A stretch of 64,000 nt of DNA from Atlanticothrix silvestris CENA357 (GCF_016056295.1 NZ_JAECZB010000105.1:115600-179599); one strand, 5' to 3'. Counted from the stretch's first letter, positions 19,701-27,720 are shown. Numbers and translations are program-made. Notes: generated by a model not told the origin, from the letters alone.

Positions 19701-20394
19701 CTTCACGGGCTTGGAAGTAAACATCCGAATTTTGGGCTGTACCACGCATTACAGGGCGGTCTGGGGTAAGAGCGCGTGAGCGATGAGCAAGTACTAGCTG
19801 ATCAGGAATTAGCGATCGTAAATCTTCATCTGATAGCAATTTCACCTTCTGCACTTCATGGGAAGTACGGAACCCATCAAAGAAGTGCATAAACGAGACT
19901 CGCGCTTCTAGAGTAGCTGCATGGGCAATCAGAGCAAAGTCTTGACTTTCTTGCACCGAGGCAGAACACAATAAAGCAAAGCCAGTAGCACGAGCCGCCA
20001 TCACATCGCTATGATCACCAAAAATAGAAAGAGCGTGTGTAGCTAAGGAACGCGCAGCTACATGAACCACGGCGCTAGTTAGCTCACCAGCAATTTTGTA
20101 GAGGTTAGGAATCATCAGCAATAGTCCCTGAGATGCTGTAAAGGTGGTACTCAAGGAACCAGTTTGTAACGCCCCATGCACAGCACCAGCAGCTCCCCCT
20201 TCGCTCTGCATTTGGATGACACTAGGAATTGTCTGCCAGAGGTTGGGACGACTTTCTGCTGACCAAGCATCTGCCCATTCACCCATTGCCGAAGAGGGGG
20301 TAATGGGATAAATGGCAATCACCTCATTTAATTTGTAAGCAACACGAGCGACAGCTTCATTACCATCAATGGTTGCAAAGGTTCTGTTCATCAT
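16780..20394 (-). CDS. nifJ: Pyruvate:ferredoxin (flavodoxin) oxidoreductase
   Basis: Single-chain PFOR of about 1204 residues that oxidises pyruvate to acetyl-CoA and reduces ferredoxin or flavodoxin, supplying low-potential electrons for example to nitrogenase or in fermentation. Domains in order: the N-terminal pyruvate-binding domain (TIDGNEAVARVAYKLNEVIAIYPITPSS); the TKxxG CoA-contact region (LDRTKEPGSAGEPLYLDV); an 8Fe ferredoxin domain with CVQCGKCVMVCPHSAIR and CTGCAICVTICP; a TPP domain with CAGCGETPYLKL and GGDGWAYDIDFGG. I start at the ATG at 20392-20394, with AGGA 6 nt upstream; the longer ORF begins at a TTG. Two non-family segments (about residues 360-380 and 975-990) come from simple repeats. 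The 3' end abuts an IS982 fragment. Confidence 0.95.
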   Translation of the reverse strand: MMNRTFATIDGNEAVARVAYKLNEVIAIYPITPSSAMGEWADAWSAESRPNLWQTIPSVIQMQSEGGAAGAVHGALQTGSLSTTFTASQGLLLMIPNLYKIAGELTSAVVHVAARSLATHALSIFGDHSDVMAARATGFALLCSASVQESQDFALIAHAATLEARVSFMHFFDGFRTSHEVQKVKLLSDEDLRSLIPDQLVLAHRSRALTPDRPVMRGTAQNSDVYFQAREGANPYYSACPAIVQRIMERFGELTGRHYQIYEYHGASDAKRVIVLMGSGCETVHETVDYLNARGEKVGVMKVRLYRPFDVDRFVAALPASVQAIAVLDRTKEPGSAGEPLYLDVVTAIHEIWDERGSGRCGDEENTSNSSLNTPKVVGGRYGLSSKEFTPAMVKGIFDNLNQAKPKNHFTVGINDDVSHTSLDFDPNFSTEPDNVVRAMFYGLGSDGTVGANKNSIKIIGEQTDNYAQGYFVYDSKKSGSITVSHLRFGPQPIRSTYLIDKANFIGCHHWGFLERIDVLQAAVTGATLLLNSPYNADTVWQYLPLKVQQQIIDKHLKFYVIDASQVARESGMGGRINTIMQVCFFALAGVLPETEAIAKIKQAIEKTYGKKGAEVVQMNLQAVDNTLANLHKVDVPSQTSSTITRQSPVSVHAPEFVQEVLGRIIEWQGDALPVSALPADGTFPTGTAKWEKRNVAEEIPAWEPDVCVQCGKCVMVCPHSAIRAKAYQPNELINAPPTFKSTDTRDKDFANQKFTIQVAPEDCTGCAICVTICPAKNKNEPLRKAINMAQQLPLREQERKNWDYFLNLPNPDRRQLKLNQIRQQQLQEPLFEFSGACAGCGETPYLKLLTQLFGDRSVIANATGCSSIYGGNLPTTPWTTNTEGRGPAWSNSLFEDNAEFGLGFRLSVEKQTEFAAELLQKLSHVIDEKLIDSILTAEQKSEADIWEQRERVALLKQNLDQILTTVINLNLKSQIQNLKSLADYLVKKSVWIIGGDGWAYDIDFGGIDHVIASGRNVNILVMDTEVYSNTGGQSSKATPRAAVAKFAASGKPAPKKDLGLIAMTYGNVYVASVALGAKDEHTLKAFLEAEAYDGPSLIIAYSHCIAHGINMTTGMNHQKALIESGRWLLYRHNPELVQQGKNPLQLDMRSPTKSVEQSMYQEHRFKMLTKSKPEVAQQLLEQAQAEVDARWQMYQYLAQRKIS
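17451..17492. repeat. In-frame simple-repeat insertion in nifJ (AAATC-type)
   Basis: The sense strand reads near-tandem copies of an AAATCYAAAAT heptamer-type repeat, giving NLNLKSQIQNLKSL between the conserved segments QILTTVI and ADYLVKKSVWIIGGDGW. It keeps the frame open. The repeat is of the STRR class normally found between genes. Confidence 0.6.
19270..19338. repeat. In-frame low-complexity insertion in nifJ (CTCCTCATCTCC-type)
   Basis: Plus-strand pyrimidine-rich DNA (CTCCTCATCTCCACATC...) encodes DERGSGRCGDEENTSNSSLN on the minus strand. It lies between conserved AIHEIW and VVGGRYGLSSKEFTP. NifJ homologues have only a short loop here, so this looks like a dispersed simple repeat inserted without breaking the frame. 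Confidence 0.6.
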
Positions 20395-21254
20395 TTTTCT
20401 TCCTGTCTCACTTTCGATCAATTGCTTGGTCTTCTAAACTGCGTGAAGAGAAGAGTTAGAAATAGCCTGAGCCAGGAAGCTGGTGTGTTATGTCTTCTGC
20501 CTTGAAGTTTCAACAGAAAATTGCTGAGTTGAAAAAAGAAATCTCTTCCTTAACTCAAGCTTTCTGAAGTTTGCCACAGAGGGAAACTGGCACCAGTTTT
20601 CTGGATCGGCAAACCCTCCTACAGCACTGGCTCCTTTTTGCAACTTCTCTCTAGCTTTAGCTATGGAGTAGAACTCAGTACTACTGAAATTCAATATTGA
20701 CTTAAATGATTTTTTGAGGGCTTTCGGCTATTAATTGAAATTTCCAGAAATGCGTCTTCTATGAGTGTCCCATCCCTGCTAATCCATCTATTAATAAGTA
20801 TTAATGATGTACTCAAAAGTTGAAGTTATTAACTGATAGACCTTTCAGGCAATTGATGATCTTTTCTGGGGTATAGGTTCGGGGATATTTTATGTTCTTG
20901 TTTGCTTGGTACAATCAGTTTCTTAATATGTACTTCTCAAAGATTAAATAAATAAGAAAATGTATAGGTTGATAGCGAATTTATTAAAACTATGAATAAT
21001 TTGCGATAGGTATAGCAGGGAACAGAGAACAGGGAAGAAGGGGTGGGGGAAAGGGTTAAAGGGTTTGTTTTTTAATCCTTTACCCAAGATTATTGACGTC
21101 CTAAGCTAAGTGGCAACTGCTGTATTTTTTCACTTCATATTTAGTATGAGTGGCACAGGAACACGGCTAAAAGATTAGAATATGTGAGAGCATGGGGTGC
21201 GATGCGATCGCTTCTCCATTATTTTTTTCAGTGGATATTCTGAGGCTATCAGTG
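20395..21254. other. Intergenic region upstream of nifJ, repeat-bearing
   Basis: About 860 bp without a supported gene. It holds the nifJ leader with the AGGAAG ribosome-binding site, a dispersed palindromic repeat at 20587-20633, a purine-rich run near 21005-21055, and the region downstream of the XRE gene. A 68-codon ORF (20488-20694) overlaps the repeat and is not believed. Confidence 0.5.
20587..20633. repeat. Dispersed palindromic repeat (GCCAGTGC...ACTGGC family)
   Basis: The plus strand runs from ACTGGCACCAGTTTTCTGG through GGCAAACCCTCC to AGCACTGGCTCC. Reversed, it starts GGAGCCAGTGC like the element inserted in the DUF429 gene at 61507-61606, so both probably belong to one dispersed family. 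Confidence 0.5.
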
Positions 21255-21467
21255 TCAATCTTCCAGAATTTCCACCAAGTCTTCAATCATCACATTAAAG
21301 GTACGAGCTAGCTTGTGAATGGCAGTAAAATCAACTGTTGTCATTGCCGAACGCCGAGCATAGCTTCTGACTGTGCTGTAAATCACCCCAGAACGGTCTG
21401 AAACTTCTTTCAGTGTCCATCCTTTTTCTTGTGCTAGTTCTCGAATTTTTAATCTAACTAATCCCAT
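21255..21467 (-). CDS. Small XRE-family HTH regulator
   Basis: A 70-residue protein that is almost entirely a Cro/CI-type helix-turn-helix: MGLVRLKIRELAQEKGWTLK, EVSDRSGVIYSTVRSYARR (recognition helix) and a third/fourth-helix region FTAIHKLARTFNVMIEDLVEI. It probably binds DNA as a dimer; the target is unknown. I start at the ATG at 21465-21467, since the longer ORF uses a TTG. No companion toxin gene is adjacent, so it is either a stand-alone regulator or an orphan antitoxin-like protein. Confidence 0.8.
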   Translation of the reverse strand: MGLVRLKIRELAQEKGWTLKEVSDRSGVIYSTVRSYARRSAMTTVDFTAIHKLARTFNVMIEDLVEILED

Positions 21468-21926
21468 ATTCGACAAAGTGATGCGATCGCATCGTCTAAT
21501 TTTATATGAGAAATAAAAAAGCGTAGATGCTTACTCCTAGGTCGAAGTAAGCTATGCACAGTGTCTTATCAGAGTTCGCCTCTGCATTTAGCAAACTTCA
21601 GGCGATCGCCGCAGTTTTGAGAATTCCGACTCTTGATTTCAGGTATTCATTATCCTAGCAACATCAACAGCAAAAAAGCTGATCAGTTCTAGTCTTGATA
21701 AAATTAGTACTTTCAGCAAAATATCTTAATTGACAAAATTTGCCTACTATTCAGTCAAAATATGCTTTAAAGAAATTGTAAATTGTCAAACATAATCTTG
21801 TTAACCCGCTTTACAGAACTATACAGTTTAAATAAAAATAATAACTTAGCAGTAGTAAAATTTTCCCGAATATAGGTAATTGATACTGTCATAGGAAAAA
21901 GCAGTAAGTAGAGGATAAACAAAGCG
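21468..21926. other. Divergent intergenic region XRE / SGNH hydrolase
   Basis: About 460 bp with no gene. It lies between divergently transcribed genes and should carry both promoters. Two HIP1 sites (21484-21491 and 21602-21609) are present. Otherwise it is AT-rich without a recognised motif. Confidence 0.5.
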
Positions 21927-22994
21927 ATGAGGGACTCTTATCTGTTGGCAGCGAGCTTGTTAACAGGATTAGCATTACCAGCATCGGCTCTTCCACAGGT
22001 GTCGATTATCATCCCAGAAAGTACTAAATTCCTGTCAGATTTACAAAATGGTTCGCAACCAACAGTAGCTCAGAAACATATCCCCAGCTTCGATATCTCT
22101 TTACCAGAATTTAGTGGACAGGTATTGCTAGCCCCAGATACTTTGCAATCAACAGCAGATCAGCAAAATATCCCTAGTTCTGATACCGCTTTGCCAGAAT
22201 TTGATAACCAAGAATTACCAGTGTCAACAGAGGCATTACTTAACCCCAGTTACCAACAGCCTCAAATTTCACTGACATCTGGCAATCAACTTTATTATCA
22301 AAGATTGGCGGCTCTGAAAACAGGGCAGATTTATACGCGCATGGATGGCAGTAGTGTGCAATCATCGTGGGAGTCAGTCAATAAGCGTCAACTCACTTAT
22401 GAGGACTGGAAAAGTTTATTAGTTTTGGAAGCTAAAGCAATCACCCAAGGTCAAGGTGAAAATCATCTCAGTATCTTAGTTGGTGATTCTTTAAGTTTGT
22501 GGTTTCCCACGCAAAAATTGCCTACTGGAAAATTGTGGTTAAATCAGGGCATATCTGGAGATACTTCTGGCGGAATTTTAAAAAGATTAGGAGCATTTTC
22601 GGCAACACGACCAGATGTAATTTACATCATGGCTGGAATTAACGACTTACGAAAAGGTGCTAGTGATGGTATGATTTTGCGTAATCACCGCCGAATTATC
22701 CGTAGTCTACGGCAAAGTCACCCAAAAGCTCAAATCATTGTTCAATCAATTCTGCCTACTCGTTTAGCAACAATTCCTAATAGCCGCATTCGTCGCATCA
22801 ATATACAACTGGCTTTGATTGCCAATGAAGAAAAAGCTAATTATTTGAATATCTATAGTTGGTTTACAGATTTTGAAGGCAATATGCGTCCAGAGTTAAC
22901 CACAGATGGTTTGCATCTGTCTCAAGACGGATATGATGTTTGGCGCTCAGCCCTACAGCAGGTACAAATCAAGCTCACACAGCGCGAAAATTGA
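21927..22994 (+). CDS. Secreted SGNH/GDSL-family hydrolase
   Basis: A 355-residue protein with a signal peptide (MRDSYLLAASLLTGLALPASA). A low-complexity N-terminal region contains two imperfect copies of a unit IPSxDxxLPEFxxQ, near residues 50 and 76. The C-terminal SGNH domain (about 175-350) has block I VGDSLSLW with Ser188, block II NQGISGDTSGG, block III AGINDLRKG with Asn239, and block V DGLHLSQDGY with Asp327 and His330. These are the residues of an esterase or acyl-hydrolase on periplasmic or wall substrates; the substrate is unknown. The next gene follows 19 bp downstream on the same strand, so they are probably co-transcribed. Confidence 0.85.
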   Translation: MRDSYLLAASLLTGLALPASALPQVSIIIPESTKFLSDLQNGSQPTVAQKHIPSFDISLPEFSGQVLLAPDTLQSTADQQNIPSSDTALPEFDNQELPVSTEALLNPSYQQPQISLTSGNQLYYQRLAALKTGQIYTRMDGSSVQSSWESVNKRQLTYEDWKSLLVLEAKAITQGQGENHLSILVGDSLSLWFPTQKLPTGKLWLNQGISGDTSGGILKRLGAFSATRPDVIYIMAGINDLRKGASDGMILRNHRRIIRSLRQSHPKAQIIVQSILPTRLATIPNSRIRRINIQLALIANEEKANYLNIYSWFTDFEGNMRPELTTDGLHLSQDGYDVWRSALQQVQIKLTQREN

Positions 22995-23013
22995 GCGATC
23001 GCAGTTTAAATTT

Positions 23014-23376
23014 ATGAAAGTTACTGATAGCGATTCCGTCGCCATACGTTTTGTAATTGAACACCAATTAGCAGCCTTTCAAAAAGACGATGCTCAAGGT
23101 GCTTTTGCCTTTGCTAGTCCCGGAATCCAGGAGCAATTTTTGACTGCTGAAAAATTTATACAGATGGTTAGAATCAGCTACCCAGCGGTGTATCGTCCTC
23201 GTTCTGTATTCTTTGAAAAGATTACAACCATCCAAGGCAATATAACTCAGTCAGTATTGCTACTCAGCCCTCATGGGGTTCCCCTGAGAGCTTTATATTT
23301 GATGGAAAAACAGCCAGATGATACCTGGAAGATTAACGGTTGCTTTCTTGTTTCTGTGGAAGCTGAAATTATTTAA
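23014..23376 (+). CDS. DUF4864-family protein
   Basis: A 120-residue protein (MKVTDSDSVAIRFVIEHQLA...) with the DUF4864 pattern: IxxQLAAFQKDDAQGAFAFASP, then FxxMVRxSYPAVYRP, and LxLMxKQPDDTWKINGCFLV near the C-terminus. It is NTF2-like in fold by family knowledge; its function is unknown. The ATG at 23014 is chosen because it gives the family N-terminus. The longer frame starting at 22906 overlaps the SGNH gene. It ends 12 bp from the convergent larE stop codon. Confidence 0.8.
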   Translation: MKVTDSDSVAIRFVIEHQLAAFQKDDAQGAFAFASPGIQEQFLTAEKFIQMVRISYPAVYRPRSVFFEKITTIQGNITQSVLLLSPHGVPLRALYLMEKQPDDTWKINGCFLVSVEAEII

Positions 23377-23388
23377 TTTAGGGCATAA

Positions 23389-24216
23389 TTACAATTTAAC
23401 GCTTAAGGCTTGTTGATTTAAAACCTGATTTAACTTCCCGCTACGATAACCTTCTAAATCGAGAGTTACATAAATAAATCCCAACCCCTGAAATGCCGAA
23501 ACTATTGTTGGCAAATCAGTCATCAGCGCAAAATCTTTAATTTGTTCTGGCGGTAATTCAATACGTGCTGTATCGCCTTCAGAACGCACACGTAAATTCT
23601 GCCAACCCAACTTTCGCAGATAAATTTCTGCTCTCCCTACTCGTTGCAACTTGGCTACAGTAATCTCTTCACCATAGGGAAAGCGGGAACTGAGACAAGG
23701 TTGGGCGGGTTTATCCCACCAAGATAATCCTAGTTGTTGTGAAAGTTGACGAACTTCTGCTTTGGTGACACCAACTTCTGCTAAAGGCGATCGCGCACCT
23801 CTTTCTTTAGCTGCTTGAATTCCTGGCCGATAATCGTGCAAGTCATCGGCGTTCACCCCATCTACCACATAAGGATAACCCAACTCCCAAGCTAAAGGTT
23901 TGAGAGTGTCGTGCAATTCACTTTTGCAAAAATAACAGCGATTGACAGGGTTAGAAGTGTAATTGGGATTGTCCATCTCGTGAGTCTGGACAATTTTATG
24001 AAAAATCCCAATGGTTGCGGCTTGAATTTTAGCATCTTCTAACTCTTCGGGTAACAACGAAGGAGAAACCGCTGTGATCGCCAAAGCGCGATCGCCCAGC
24101 ACATCATAAGCAATTTTGGCAACCAAAGTACTATCAACGCCCCCAGAGTAGGCAATTAAAGCCTGCTCCATTTCTGCAAATAAAGCTTTTAGTTGCTGAA
24201 ATTTTTCTGTTAACAT
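23389..24216 (-). CDS. larE: ATP-dependent sulfur transferase LarE-like
   Basis: A 275-residue PP-loop ATPase. The motif AYSGGVDST (22-30) is the pyrophosphatase loop of the adenine-nucleotide alpha-hydrolase fold. LarE supplies sulfur to a pyridinium precursor of the nickel-pincer cofactor of lactate racemase. Here Cys94 and Cys97 (CYFC) and Cys174 (QPCLSSRFPYG) are present. That three-cysteine arrangement is the [4Fe-4S]-bearing type rather than the single sacrificial-cysteine type. larB and larC are not nearby, which is common in cyanobacteria, so the physiological product is uncertain. Confidence 0.88.
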   Translation of the reverse strand: MLTEKFQQLKALFAEMEQALIAYSGGVDSTLVAKIAYDVLGDRALAITAVSPSLLPEELEDAKIQAATIGIFHKIVQTHEMDNPNYTSNPVNRCYFCKSELHDTLKPLAWELGYPYVVDGVNADDLHDYRPGIQAAKERGARSPLAEVGVTKAEVRQLSQQLGLSWWDKPAQPCLSSRFPYGEEITVAKLQRVGRAEIYLRKLGWQNLRVRSEGDTARIELPPEQIKDFALMTDLPTIVSAFQGLGFIYVTLDLEGYRSGKLNQVLNQQALSVKL

Positions 24217-24415
24217 GATTTCTTAATCCTGGCAGAATCCCTTACTTAGCACCCAATAAATCTATCTTAGCCATTATTTTGGAACAGAAAGTTTACCATA
24301 GAGGCTACCCATCACATTGCGAATCAACTTTAGCGGTGTGTCGCATCTGTAAGTGGGAAGTCCAGCATCTGGATATTATTGATGTAAGCAAATATTTCTA
24401 CCAACTGCTAATTTT

Positions 24416-24640
24416 ATGGATTACCACAACATCATTACAATTGAACCTGGAAAACGTAGCGGTAAACCCTGTATCCGAGGAATGCGAATTACTGTGTACG
24501 ATGTTTTAGAATATTTAGCAGGTGGTATGACAGAAGCAGAAATTTTGGAAGATTTTTCTGAATTAACCTCTGAAGACATCAAAGCCTGTCTCGCCTTTGC
24601 TGCTGATCGTGAGAAAAAATTATTTGTTGTATCTGTGTGA
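24416..24640 (+). CDS. DUF433-family antitoxin (VapB-like)
   Basis: A 74-residue protein with the DUF433 core: IITIEPGKRSGKPCIRGMRI, TVYDVLEYLAGGMTEAEILEDF and LTSEDIKACLAFAADRE. DUF433 proteins usually precede, and probably neutralise, a DUF5615 PIN-like toxin. Here the toxin start codon overlaps the antitoxin stop (GTGTGA), but the toxin ends after 16 codons, so this is an orphan antitoxin. The ATG at 24416 gives the canonical N-terminus; the strand is opposite to larE. Confidence 0.85.
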   Translation: MDYHNIITIEPGKRSGKPCIRGMRITVYDVLEYLAGGMTEAEILEDFSELTSEDIKACLAFAADREKKLFVVSV

Positions 24641-24687
24641 AACTGCTGTTGGACGAAAACCTTTCTGATCGAATTATTACCAAGTAA
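24637..24687 (+). pseudogene. Truncated DUF5615 PIN-like toxin (16 codons left)
   Basis: From the GTG at 24637-24639, the frame reads MKLLLDENLSDRIITK and then TAA (24685-24687). MKLLLDENLS is the conserved N-terminus, with the first acidic PIN residues, of DUF5615 toxins, which normally run to about 110 residues. The remainder is absent: only 9 bp separate the stop from the 3' end of the convergent histidine-kinase gene. The rest was probably deleted. Confidence 0.8.
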
Positions 24688-24696
24688 ACTTGATTT

Positions 24697-26499
24697 TTAT
24701 CTTGTTGATTGACTATACTTTGCAACCAAACTGGCTAAAAGAGGTAAGTCAATAGGTTTAGAAATATACTCATTAACTCCAGCAGCTAAACAAGTTTCGC
24801 GATCGCCTTTCATGGCCATTGCTGTTTGAGCAATTACTGGAATTTGGCAATACTGCTGATTTTTTCGCAGTTGTTGCACTAGATTAAGTCCATTTTCCTC
24901 TAATAGTTTTACATCCATTAAAATCACGGCTGGGTTTATCTGTGTGAGAGCTTTCCACATTTCGACGGCGTTATTTACCCAAGTGACCTGATATCCCAAT
25001 TGATTCAGATAACTTTGCATCAACTCACCATTGGGTAAATCATCTTCCACCAGCAAAACGTCCAAAGAAGAAATAGTTACTTCTTCTACTTTCTCTGCTT
25101 CTTCTACTTTCTCTACTTCCTCTACTCCCCCAACTTCTTTAAAAGGTGTAAGGGGAAGAATAATGGTAAAACGTGAACCGCGGTTAACTTCAGATTCTAC
25201 TTCCACGGAACCGCTATGAATTTCAGCAAGTTTCCGAGTCACTACTAACCCTAAACCAGTACCTTCACCACGACTAGCTACAGAGTTGCTAATTTGGAAA
25301 TAAGGTTGAAATAGTTGTGCTTGGTCTTCTTGAGAAATACCAATACCTGTATCCCAAACTATAAAATGTATAACTAGGCCTTTGTTTATAACTTGTAACC
25401 CAATAGTGCCTGTGCTGGTAAACTTAAGGGCATTAAATAGTAAATTCAACAGCATTTGCTTGAGGCGTAAGGAGTCAGCAACCACGGTTGTAATATCAGG
25501 ATCTAGTTCTAAGCAAAGTTTTAAACCCTTGTTAGCGGCTTTTTCTTTTACCAGTGCCAAAACGTTGCGGCAAATATCTGGCACATTTACAATTTCCCAT
25601 TGTACTTCCAGCTGGTTGGCTTCGATTTTGGAGAGATCTAAAATATCGTTGATTAGTGCTAGCAGATGCTTGCCGCTAGACTGAATTATATTTAAATACT
25701 CTTGGTGGCGTTCTCTACTTGGCTCGTAACCTTGGGCTAAGAGTAGGTGAGTAAAACCAATAATGGAACTTAGCGGTGTGCGAATTTCATGACTAGTATT
25801 TGCCAAAAACTGGTTTTTAAGTTGATTGGTGCGCTCCAGTTCTTGATTAAATTCGTCTAGTTGCTCAGATCGTTGTTGCCAATATTGTATTTGCTTCAGT
25901 TGTGCTAGTGCGTTAACACAGTACTGGGCAGATTTTGTGATTAATTGCGATCGCAGTTGAGTTTCTAAAGCTGTAATAACTTCGCAATCAGAACTAGGAG
26001 ATGTGGTGGCGATAATTATCCAGCCTATAATACCGCCAGCCTTATCAGTCAAACGCCAAGCACTGGGTGGTTGTTGATTTTCCAGTTGCTGCAAATCTTT
26101 GAGTTTTATCAACTCTTGCAATCTCAAGCGTAGGTGTTTTGCTTTTTTGGGTATTACCTCTACAAATGGACATTGCAAACCTGGAGATGGCGAACGAGAA
26201 ACACAGCAAACTTTAGAAACTGTTTTCTCTGGTTGAAACAGTGCGATCGCCACTCTACTATTATTCAAAGCAATGTCGAGTTCCTGCGTCACAATTTGGA
26301 AAATTTCCGCTTCTGTGGCTTTTTTTGCCTGCAAACCTGTGTTACTAGCACAAAGCAGGTAATCATTAAGGCGACTTTGCAACTGGTTGAGGCTGCGCTC
26401 CAGCCATAGTTCAGTGCGAAGTTGCTGGATTTTTATTAAAGGTGTTGGCGTTGTATCTATCTGTGAGTTCTGTTCTGGTAAGCTTGAATACTGCTGCAT
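24697..26499 (-). CDS. Hybrid sensor histidine kinase with receiver domain
   Basis: A 600-residue signalling protein. The N-terminal ~190 residues form a GAF-like sensor without membrane segments. A short coiled coil leads to HisKA (FLANTSHEIRTPLSSIIGFT) and HATPase_c (LKQMLLNLLFNALKFT, VWDTGIGIS, GEGTGLGLVVTRKLAE). The C-terminal receiver domain (VLLVEDDLPNGELM, phospho-acceptor in AVILMDVKLLEENG, Lys in YISKPIDLP) completes it. The linker KEVGGVEEVEKVEEAEKVEE is a simple-repeat translation. It starts at the ATG at 26497-26499; the longer ORF uses TTG. It is cytoplasmic, and its stimulus and output are unknown. It is convergent with the TA remnant. Confidence 0.92.
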   Translation of the reverse strand: MQQYSSLPEQNSQIDTTPTPLIKIQQLRTELWLERSLNQLQSRLNDYLLCASNTGLQAKKATEAEIFQIVTQELDIALNNSRVAIALFQPEKTVSKVCCVSRSPSPGLQCPFVEVIPKKAKHLRLRLQELIKLKDLQQLENQQPPSAWRLTDKAGGIIGWIIIATTSPSSDCEVITALETQLRSQLITKSAQYCVNALAQLKQIQYWQQRSEQLDEFNQELERTNQLKNQFLANTSHEIRTPLSSIIGFTHLLLAQGYEPSRERHQEYLNIIQSSGKHLLALINDILDLSKIEANQLEVQWEIVNVPDICRNVLALVKEKAANKGLKLCLELDPDITTVVADSLRLKQMLLNLLFNALKFTSTGTIGLQVINKGLVIHFIVWDTGIGISQEDQAQLFQPYFQISNSVASRGEGTGLGLVVTRKLAEIHSGSVEVESEVNRGSRFTIILPLTPFKEVGGVEEVEKVEEAEKVEEVTISSLDVLLVEDDLPNGELMQSYLNQLGYQVTWVNNAVEMWKALTQINPAVILMDVKLLEENGLNLVQQLRKNQQYCQIPVIAQTAMAMKGDRETCLAAGVNEYISKPIDLPLLASLVAKYSQSTR

Positions 26500-26693
26500 G
26501 GTCAACTAGACCGCTGAACAAATTTGGTGTCACACAAAAATGTGAACAAGGATTCTATGTATATTAACTCACAATTTTTTGTTGTTTGTGAAAAATAACT
26601 TATAGTGCCCATTGTAACTTTTACTTCCACCAGGATTGTTCTGTGAAATTACTTACTTAAAATTTATTGAGAGCAACTTATCTAGTTAAAATT

Positions 26694-27560
26694 ATGGATA
26701 CACAACTCGTTCAATTAATTGTCAATGGGATTGCTGTAGGTAGTATTATTGCTTTGGCAGCAGTAGGACTCACTCTTACTTACGGAATATTACGGTTATC
26801 TAACTTTGCCCACGGTGATTTCCTCACTTTAGGAGCTTATCTAACCCTGCTAGCAAATTCTGTAGGGCTAAATATTTGGCTATCAATGGTTCTGGCGGCA
26901 ATAGGAACAGTGGTGATGATGCTATTGTCAGAAAAGTTGCTGTGGTCAAGGATGCGCGACCTCCGTGCTAATTCCACTACGCTGATTATTATTTCCATTG
27001 GACTGGCCTTATTCCTTCGCAATGGTATCATCTTCCTCTGGGGCGGCAAGAATCAGAACTACAATGTGCCTGTTACCTCTGCTTTGGATCTTTGGGGCGT
27101 AAAAGTGCCACAAAACCAATTGTTGGTATTAGGGTTGGCAGTGCTAGCGATTTTGGCCTTACACTACCTTTTGCAAAATACTAAAATCGGTAAAGCAATG
27201 CGAGCAGTTGCTGACGATTTAGATCTAGCTAGAGTCTCTGGTATTAACGTAGACCAAGTTATCTTCTGGACTTGGTTAATAGCTGGTACATTCACTTCCT
27301 TGGGTGGCAGTATGTACGGGTTGATCACAGCTGTACGCCCGAATATGGGGTGGTTTTTGATTTTACCCTTGTTCGCTTCCGTAATTTTGGGCGGTATTGG
27401 TAATCCTTATGGAGCAATCATCGCAGCTTTTATTATTGGCATTGTCCAAGAAGTTAGTACCCTCTGGTTGGGTTCTCAGTACAAACAGGGCGTAGCACTA
27501 TTGATCATGATTTTGGTGCTGCTCATTCGTCCCAAAGGTTTATTTAAAGGGACGATTTGA
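26694..27560 (+). CDS. Branched-chain/neutral amino-acid ABC transporter permease (LivH/NatD type)
   Basis: A 288-residue inner-membrane permease of the LivH family with about eight hydrophobic helices and the family motifs GxxYGILRLSNFAHGDFLTLGA, the EAA-like KAMRAVADDLDLARVSGINVD and GGIGNPYGAI. In Anabaena the neutral amino-acid system N-I consists of scattered genes natA-E, and NatD is LivH-like; this gene stands alone in the same way. Other components are not in the window, so the substrate is inferred. The ATG at 26694-26696 is preferred over the TTG at 26667. Confidence 0.9.
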   Translation: MDTQLVQLIVNGIAVGSIIALAAVGLTLTYGILRLSNFAHGDFLTLGAYLTLLANSVGLNIWLSMVLAAIGTVVMMLLSEKLLWSRMRDLRANSTTLIIISIGLALFLRNGIIFLWGGKNQNYNVPVTSALDLWGVKVPQNQLLVLGLAVLAILALHYLLQNTKIGKAMRAVADDLDLARVSGINVDQVIFWTWLIAGTFTSLGGSMYGLITAVRPNMGWFLILPLFASVILGGIGNPYGAIIAAFIIGIVQEVSTLWLGSQYKQGVALLIMILVLLIRPKGLFKGTI

Positions 27561-27582
27561 GCAGCACCATTCCACTTCTAAA

Positions 27583-27720
27583 CTATTCGATGATGTGGAA
27601 GTAATAAGCTGCTACCAAAAAGTTGATAGCTAACAGCAGTATTGCCCAACCTGTACGAAAGGCGTAGGGAGGTTTAGCTCCACTGTCGGCTACTGCGGAA
27701 CTCTTGCTTTTAGCGGTCAT
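27583..27720 (-). CDS. Small single-helix membrane protein (45 aa)
   Basis: The minus strand reads M-T-A-K-S-K-S-S-A-V... followed by GAKPPYAFRTGWAILLLAIN and FLVAAYYFHIIE, then TAG at 27583-27585. An excellent ribosome-binding site, AGGAG, lies 7 nt before the ATG. Residues 19-41 form one transmembrane helix with a polar N-terminal tail. Small single-helix proteins of this shape in cyanobacteria are often photosystem accessory subunits; Psb35-like is a possibility I cannot confirm. It is convergent with the amino-acid permease gene, 22 bp from its stop. Confidence 0.75.
   Translation of the reverse strand: MTAKSKSSAVADSGAKPPYAFRTGWAILLLAINFLVAAYYFHIIE

Noticed and set aside
20488-20694. 68-codon minus-strand ORF upstream of nifJ.
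   Set aside because: It overlaps a dispersed palindrome and has no domain; repeat DNA often stays open by chance.
24279-24509. 76-codon plus-strand ORF before DUF433.
   Set aside because: It overlaps the DUF433 gene in another frame and shows no domain.
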